Of a DNA stretch of 27,098 nucleotides, positions 23,169 through 27,098 are shown one piece after another. Both the position numbers and the translations under genes were made by a program. Numbering within the stretch: the first letter of the stretch is position 1; every line of letters starts with the position of its first letter. The notes beneath the pieces were generated by a model, which saw only the letters and a program-made list of their open reading frames with translations, was not told the DNA's origin and searched no databases. The DNA lies in assembly GCA_025454075.1 (NCBI GenBank), contig JALOPD010000017.1:1-27098 (forward strand), read 5' to 3'. This DNA comes from Desulfobacterales bacterium. Its GTDB lineage: Bacteria; Desulfobacterota; Desulfobacteria; Desulfobacterales; UBA2174_A.

Positions 23169-24866
23169 TTATGGTTTGATTCCGAGCTTTTCGTGCGCTG
23201 CCAAAACAACTCGCTGCAATTTCGGGAAGCGTTCTTCAAACGTCGCCAGCCGGCCCGCCAGGCCCCGCAGCGCAGCGGGGATGTAGCGGGCGAACCGGCT
23301 TTTGCCCTTGACGGTGGTCAGGAATCCGAACGCGCCCAAAACCTGAAGGTTGCGGGAGAGCGCACAGCCGCTGAGCGCGCGGCGGAAACTCGCGGCGTCG
23401 ATCGGGCGCTGCACGGCCAGTTGCTGCAGCGCATAGCCCAACAGGTGCTCCTGTTCCTCCGACGTGAGCCCGGCGTAAGGGTCGATCAGCAGGGACGCCA
23501 GGTCGTACTGGACCGGGCCGATCCTCCCGCCCTGGAAGTCGATGAAATAAAAGCGGTCGCCCGTGAGCATGATGTTGCGCGACTGCAGGTCGCGGTGCAT
23601 GAACCCCCGGCGGCCGTCGGCCAGGGCCTGGTCCGCGATGTGCTCGAACTCGTCCTGGAAATCGTCGAAGCCGGTGTCCATGCCGGCATACCCCTTGAGA
23701 AACGCATCGCAAAAATAGCGGCACTCGCGTTCCATGACGACCTGCCGGTCGTAGGCGGGGGTCTGGTACGCCCAGGCCGGGTCAAAGCCTTCGGCCCCCT
23801 CCACGGACAGGGCGACGAGCCCGTCTATCACCTTGCGGTAGACCGCCATCACCCTCCGACGGTCCGGCGCCCCCCGGACGGCGGATTGGAGATTGGCGTC
23901 CCCCAGGTCCTCCAGGAACACCAGCCCCGCGAAGTCATCGGCGAAATGGATGGCCGGCACGGGCAGCCCCTTGCTTTTCAGGTGCCGCCCGATGTGAATG
24001 AACGCATCCACTTCGGCGACCGCGGCCGTCGCGCGCAGGCCGTGGTCCGCGAGCACGAGCGAGCCCTCGGCGGCCTTCACCCGGGACCATTGCCGGTCGG
24101 AACCGTCGCCCTCCAGTCGTTCCCAGGCGAGCGCGGCCGGCGGCGGTTGCGAAAAGGCTTGTTCCCAGGCCTCCCGGGCGCAGGCCTCGCGTGCGGCCCG
24201 ACGATACCGCTCCGGTGTCCCCAGGTCCATCCACCCCTCATGCGCCGTGATGAAACCCCGCACGTCCCGGCCGTCGGAGATCATCGCCCGAAAGGCCTCG
24301 ATGCTGTGAGAGGCGCCCCCGGACGGGATGTAGTCGAGGACGGCCGGGTCCAGAACCTGGATGCCGGTGAAGGTGAGGGCGCCGGCCGGCGCGGCCGATG
24401 GGGAGGCGGCGAACCCGCGGATGCGTCCCTGCGGGTCCACCGTCACGCTGTTGAATTCCGCATCATTCGCCAGCACCAGGGTTGCCGCAGACCCCTCGCG
24501 GAGGTGGAACGCGTACACCCGGCGGAGGTCGACGGCGTGGCAGATGTCCGCATTGATCACGAAAAAAGGGCGCTCATCCCAAAAATCCCTGACGTTCCGG
24601 ATGGCCCCGCCGGTGCCGAGGATGTCGGGCTCCCGCCGGGCGACGACCGGGATGCCCCAGCAGCCGGAGGCGATAAAGGTTTCGATCTGCTCGGGCAGAT
24701 GGTGGGTGTTGACGATGACGGCCTCGCAGCCGGCCTCCCGCAGCTGGAGGATGTGGCGTTCGAGCAGCGGTCGGGCGGCCAGCGGGAAGAGGGGCTTGGG
24801 CCGCATCCGGGTGTAGGGCAGCAGCCGCGTTCCAAGGCCCGCCGCCAGGATCAGCGCTTTCATCAT
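23169..24866 (-). CDS. Fused MurU-like nucleotidyltransferase and AmgK-like sugar kinase
   Basis: A two-domain protein of 565 residues. Residues 1-230 are a sugar-nucleotidyltransferase: LILAAGLGTRLLPYTRMRPK with KPLFPL, GTGGAIRN, NADICHAVDL and GWMDLGTPERY. Residues about 245-565 are an aminoglycoside-phosphotransferase-fold kinase: GSDRQWSRV phosphate loop, FLEDLGDANLQ, MHRDLQSRNIM (catalytic Asp426) and FIDFQGGRIGPVQYDLASLL. In Pseudomonas the separate enzymes AmgK (MurNAc/GlcNAc 1-kinase) and MurU (MurNAc-1-P uridylyltransferase) recycle peptidoglycan to UDP-MurNAc, bypassing fosfomycin-sensitive MurA. The fusion would couple both steps. Substrate is inferred by similarity. Its ATG overlaps the plsB stop (TGATG). 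Confidence 0.85.
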   Translation of the reverse strand: MMKALILAAGLGTRLLPYTRMRPKPLFPLAARPLLERHILQLREAGCEAVIVNTHHLPEQIETFIASGCWGIPVVARREPDILGTGGAIRNVRDFWDERPFFVINADICHAVDLRRVYAFHLREGSAATLVLANDAEFNSVTVDPQGRIRGFAASPSAAPAGALTFTGIQVLDPAVLDYIPSGGASHSIEAFRAMISDGRDVRGFITAHEGWMDLGTPERYRRAAREACAREAWEQAFSQPPPAALAWERLEGDGSDRQWSRVKAAEGSLVLADHGLRATAAVAEVDAFIHIGRHLKSKGLPVPAIHFADDFAGLVFLEDLGDANLQSAVRGAPDRRRVMAVYRKVIDGLVALSVEGAEGFDPAWAYQTPAYDRQVVMERECRYFCDAFLKGYAGMDTGFDDFQDEFEHIADQALADGRRGFMHRDLQSRNIMLTGDRFYFIDFQGGRIGPVQYDLASLLIDPYAGLTSEEQEHLLGYALQQLAVQRPIDAASFRRALSGCALSRNLQVLGAFGFLTTVKGKSRFARYIPAALRGLAGRLATFEERFPKLQRVVLAAHEKLGIKP

Positions 24867-27098
24867 CAGAGTTTCAAGCAGCGCAGCGCGCGCCCGATCG
24901 CTGCTGTGAAGGTTTCGACGGCCTCGCGGTCCTCCGCGCCCTTGAGCCCCCGGCTCGTGAAGAAATCCACGGCATTTTCATAGGTCACCTTGGAGAGCGC
25001 TTCGCGGTGCTCGATCTCCTTGCTTTTGAACATGCGGCGGCCGAGGGAGGCGATTTTCCGGATGCGGTCCTTGCCGTCGCCGGCGTCCCGGGAGGTGCTG
25101 CGGAAATAGCATAGGACCACCCAGTAGGATTCCAGGAAGGTCTTCAGGAACACGGCGAACAGCTTGAGCTTGCGGAAGCCGGCCGATGTGACGTTGAAGG
25201 TGTCCGGCAGGCTGGGATGGGGCACCAGCATGGCGTCCTCGAAGAATCGGTGGAGGGATGCGCGCAGCATTTGCTCCGGCGGCACATCGCCGTCGTGGAC
25301 GAACTCAAACTGAAACAGCTCCTGCAGGAATTCGACGTCGGTGTGCAGGTCGGTGGCCGAAAACTGGAAGGCGTCTTTTTGGAGGATGGCCAGCGCCGTG
25401 AAGGCGGCGGGGACGAAAAAGGCCACGCACGTGTTCTTGTAGTACTCCAGCAGCGGCTGCTTGGCGTCCCTCAGGACGAAACCGACCGAGCCGCCCGCCT
25501 CTATAGGTTCGTTCGCCGGGGATTCGATAATTTTGCGCTGGACGTAGGATTGAAGGGCATGGGCGATCGCCCGGCGGTGATCGAGGATGAGCGTGTCGGC
25601 CAGCTTCGCCCCCACCGCATCCAGGTGATTCGTGTAGAGGTCGACCACCGCCATCAGCGCTTCGAGGTCGAAGCGGTCGCGGCCGCCGTTGAGAATGGCG
25701 GCCGCGGCGAGGGCCTGGGGGGTGACGACGCTCACCTGGTTGATGGCGTGGGCGATCCGGTGCCCCAGACTGCGGCAGAACCCGTTGAACTCCTTCTGCT
25801 TCATGGCCTTCAGGGGCGTGCCGCTGCGCTCGGCCAGGTCATTGACCGACAGCGGCGCGTGGAACTGGAGATAGACTTTACCGTAGCGGTGCTTGAGGAA
25901 TTTCCTGGCGCTGACGACCTGCCAGACGTTTTCCGGCTGCTTCTGCCCGCCCTCGATTTCCTGCAGATACGATTTCTCCTCCAGGACCCGGTCGTAGCCG
26001 ATGGACACCGGAACGAAGATCAGGTCTTCGCAGGCGCCGTTTTTCTGGGCGTTCAGCAGAATGGAGAGCAGCCCCAGCTTGGGCATGAGCAGCTTGCCCG
26101 TGCGGCTGCGCCCGCCTTCGATGAACTGCTCGACGGGGTAGCCCTCTTCGAGGATCGTGTGCACGTACTCCGCGAACACCCGCGAGTAGAGCACGGCGCC
26201 GCGAAAGCTTCTGCGGATGAAAAAGGCGCCCCCGCGGCGGAAGAGCGGCCCCATCGGCCAGAAGGAGAGGTTCTTGCCGGCGGCGATGAGGGGGCACGGC
26301 AGGTCGTTGTTGTAAAGCATGTAGGACAGGATCAGGTAGTCGACATGGCTCTTGTGGCACGGGACATATACGACCGGCCCCCGCAGCGCCATGCGCTTGA
26401 CGGCGGCGAGCCCGTCCAGGTTCATGCTGACCCCGTCGAAGAGCGTTCGCAGGATCCATCCGACGATGGCCGAATAGAACCGGAGCCAGCTGGGGCTGGG
26501 GTCTGCCGAGATTTCGTCGATGCAGCTGTCCGCCGCGGCGCGCACCTCGGCGAGCGGCACCCGGTGGGTTTCGGCATGGGACTGTAGGAATGTCTGGAGC
26601 CGCTCGCCGTCCAGGATGCGCTGCTTCAATTCGAAGCGCGACTTGAGCACCGGGCCGGTGATGGCCCGGCGGTGTCGCCCGACCTGGGCCAGGCTTTCGC
26701 TGCGCAGAACGGCCGCCTGGTACTCGACGCTGTGCGCCGCCATGTCCGGCCGTGCGAGAAAGCGCCGCAGGTCGATGGGCGCAGAGATTTCGACGAAGAC
26801 GTTGCCCGGGTGTTTGAACAGGAGGGACAGCAGGCGCAGTCGGCCGGGTTCGTCCTCGGGCCCGAAGAGCATGTCGACCAGGCTCGGCTGGGACCGGCGC
26901 GGCTTTTTGCTGAAGAACACGATCTGCGGCACGATCAGAACCGGCCGGTCGATGGACTTTTGAAGCGCGACCAGGAACTCGACCGGGTCCCGGGCGGGGC
27001 GGCCGAGCCGTCGCAGCAGGGACGGGGCCTCGATCAGCGTCAGAAAGCCGACCCGGCCGTTCAGGAGCTGGTTTCGGGCAAACCCGCTGGCGAAGGGG
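24866..27098 (-). CDS. plsB: Glycerol-3-phosphate acyltransferase PlsB, 5' end outside the window
   Basis: Acylates sn-glycerol 3-phosphate at position 1, the first step of phospholipid synthesis, at the inner membrane. Block I is CHKSHVDYLILSY (H-x4-D), block II GAFFIRRSFRGA and block III FIEGGRSRTGKLL, all in PlsB order. The frame stays open to 27098 with family-like sequence upstream of a GTG at 26932 (VEFLVALQKSIDRPVLIVPQ), so that GTG is not the start and the gene is cut by the window edge. At least 743 residues are present, consistent with the roughly 800-residue family. Its stop overlaps the next gene's ATG, showing coupling with the MurU-AmgK fusion. Confidence 0.93.
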   Translation of the reverse strand, partial: PFASGFARNQLLNGRVGFLTLIEAPSLLRRLGRPARDPVEFLVALQKSIDRPVLIVPQIVFFSKKPRRSQPSLVDMLFGPEDEPGRLRLLSLLFKHPGNVFVEISAPIDLRRFLARPDMAAHSVEYQAAVLRSESLAQVGRHRRAITGPVLKSRFELKQRILDGERLQTFLQSHAETHRVPLAEVRAAADSCIDEISADPSPSWLRFYSAIVGWILRTLFDGVSMNLDGLAAVKRMALRGPVVYVPCHKSHVDYLILSYMLYNNDLPCPLIAAGKNLSFWPMGPLFRRGGAFFIRRSFRGAVLYSRVFAEYVHTILEEGYPVEQFIEGGRSRTGKLLMPKLGLLSILLNAQKNGACEDLIFVPVSIGYDRVLEEKSYLQEIEGGQKQPENVWQVVSARKFLKHRYGKVYLQFHAPLSVNDLAERSGTPLKAMKQKEFNGFCRSLGHRIAHAINQVSVVTPQALAAAAILNGGRDRFDLEALMAVVDLYTNHLDAVGAKLADTLILDHRRAIAHALQSYVQRKIIESPANEPIEAGGSVGFVLRDAKQPLLEYYKNTCVAFFVPAAFTALAILQKDAFQFSATDLHTDVEFLQELFQFEFVHDGDVPPEQMLRASLHRFFEDAMLVPHPSLPDTFNVTSAGFRKLKLFAVFLKTFLESYWVVLCYFRSTSRDAGDGKDRIRKIASLGRRMFKSKEIEHREALSKVTYENAVDFFTSRGLKGAEDREAVETFTAAIGRALRCLKL

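Overview
The window looks like chromosome of a high-GC, Gram-negative, anaerobic member of the Desulfobacterota (former Deltaproteobacteria). This rests on gene content: a homocysteine-biosynthesis (HcyBio/DUF39) protein, an LptB/LptC/LptA lipopolysaccharide-export block joined to rpoN-hpf-ptsN-rapZ-EIIA(Man), recA directly followed by alaS, a fused MurU-AmgK-type protein and a PEP-CTERM protein. Genus is not resolved.

Positions 1-2632 are the right end of a decayed integrative element. It holds the end of a TPR protein fragment (minus strand, running off the window), three small ORFs joined by ATGA overlaps (the third broken by an amber codon), a possible two-helix membrane miniprotein, and a tyrosine integrase broken by two single-base frameshifts. 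The integrase ends 9 bases from the 3' end of a tRNA-Leu(GAG) on the minus strand. That tRNA keeps both acceptor strands, the anticodon, the variable arm and the T arm but has lost the D-arm segment. The downstream core genes are intact, so decay of the element is more likely than poor sequence quality.

Positions 2659-11185 are one long minus-strand block. In transcription order it is lptC-lptA (fused), lptB, rpoN, hpf, ptsN, rapZ, EIIA(Man), rimI-like, gapA, tpiA, secG. It combines LPS export, sigma-54, ribosome hibernation, regulatory PTS components and lower glycolysis. pgk is absent between gapA and tpiA. Two intergenic gaps hold strong dyad structures. Near 11303-11315 a small palindrome supplies back-to-back -35 hexamers for this block and for the divergent genes.

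Positions 11387-18320 are plus strand: a membrane-anchored M23 peptidase, HcyBio/DUF39, thpR (RNA 2',3'-cyclic phosphodiesterase family), a perfect 24-bp inverted repeat, recA and alaS. A 596-bp AT-richer gap follows, with a candidate sigma-54 promoter and an upstream dyad in front of a small PEP-CTERM exported protein, which ends in a strong terminator.

Positions 19462-27098 are minus strand: plsB (start beyond the window), a fused MurU-like nucleotidyltransferase/AmgK-like kinase, dapB (plant-like variant) and an 836-codon protein I do not recognise. The first three concern the cell envelope: phospholipid entry, peptidoglycan recycling and diaminopimelate supply.

I found no CRISPR array, rRNA or complete insertion sequence. 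The most interesting items are the D-arm-less tRNA beside the dead integrase, the lone PEP-CTERM gene with sigma-54-like control, the perfect palindrome before recA, the envelope gene fusions and the unknown 836-residue protein.
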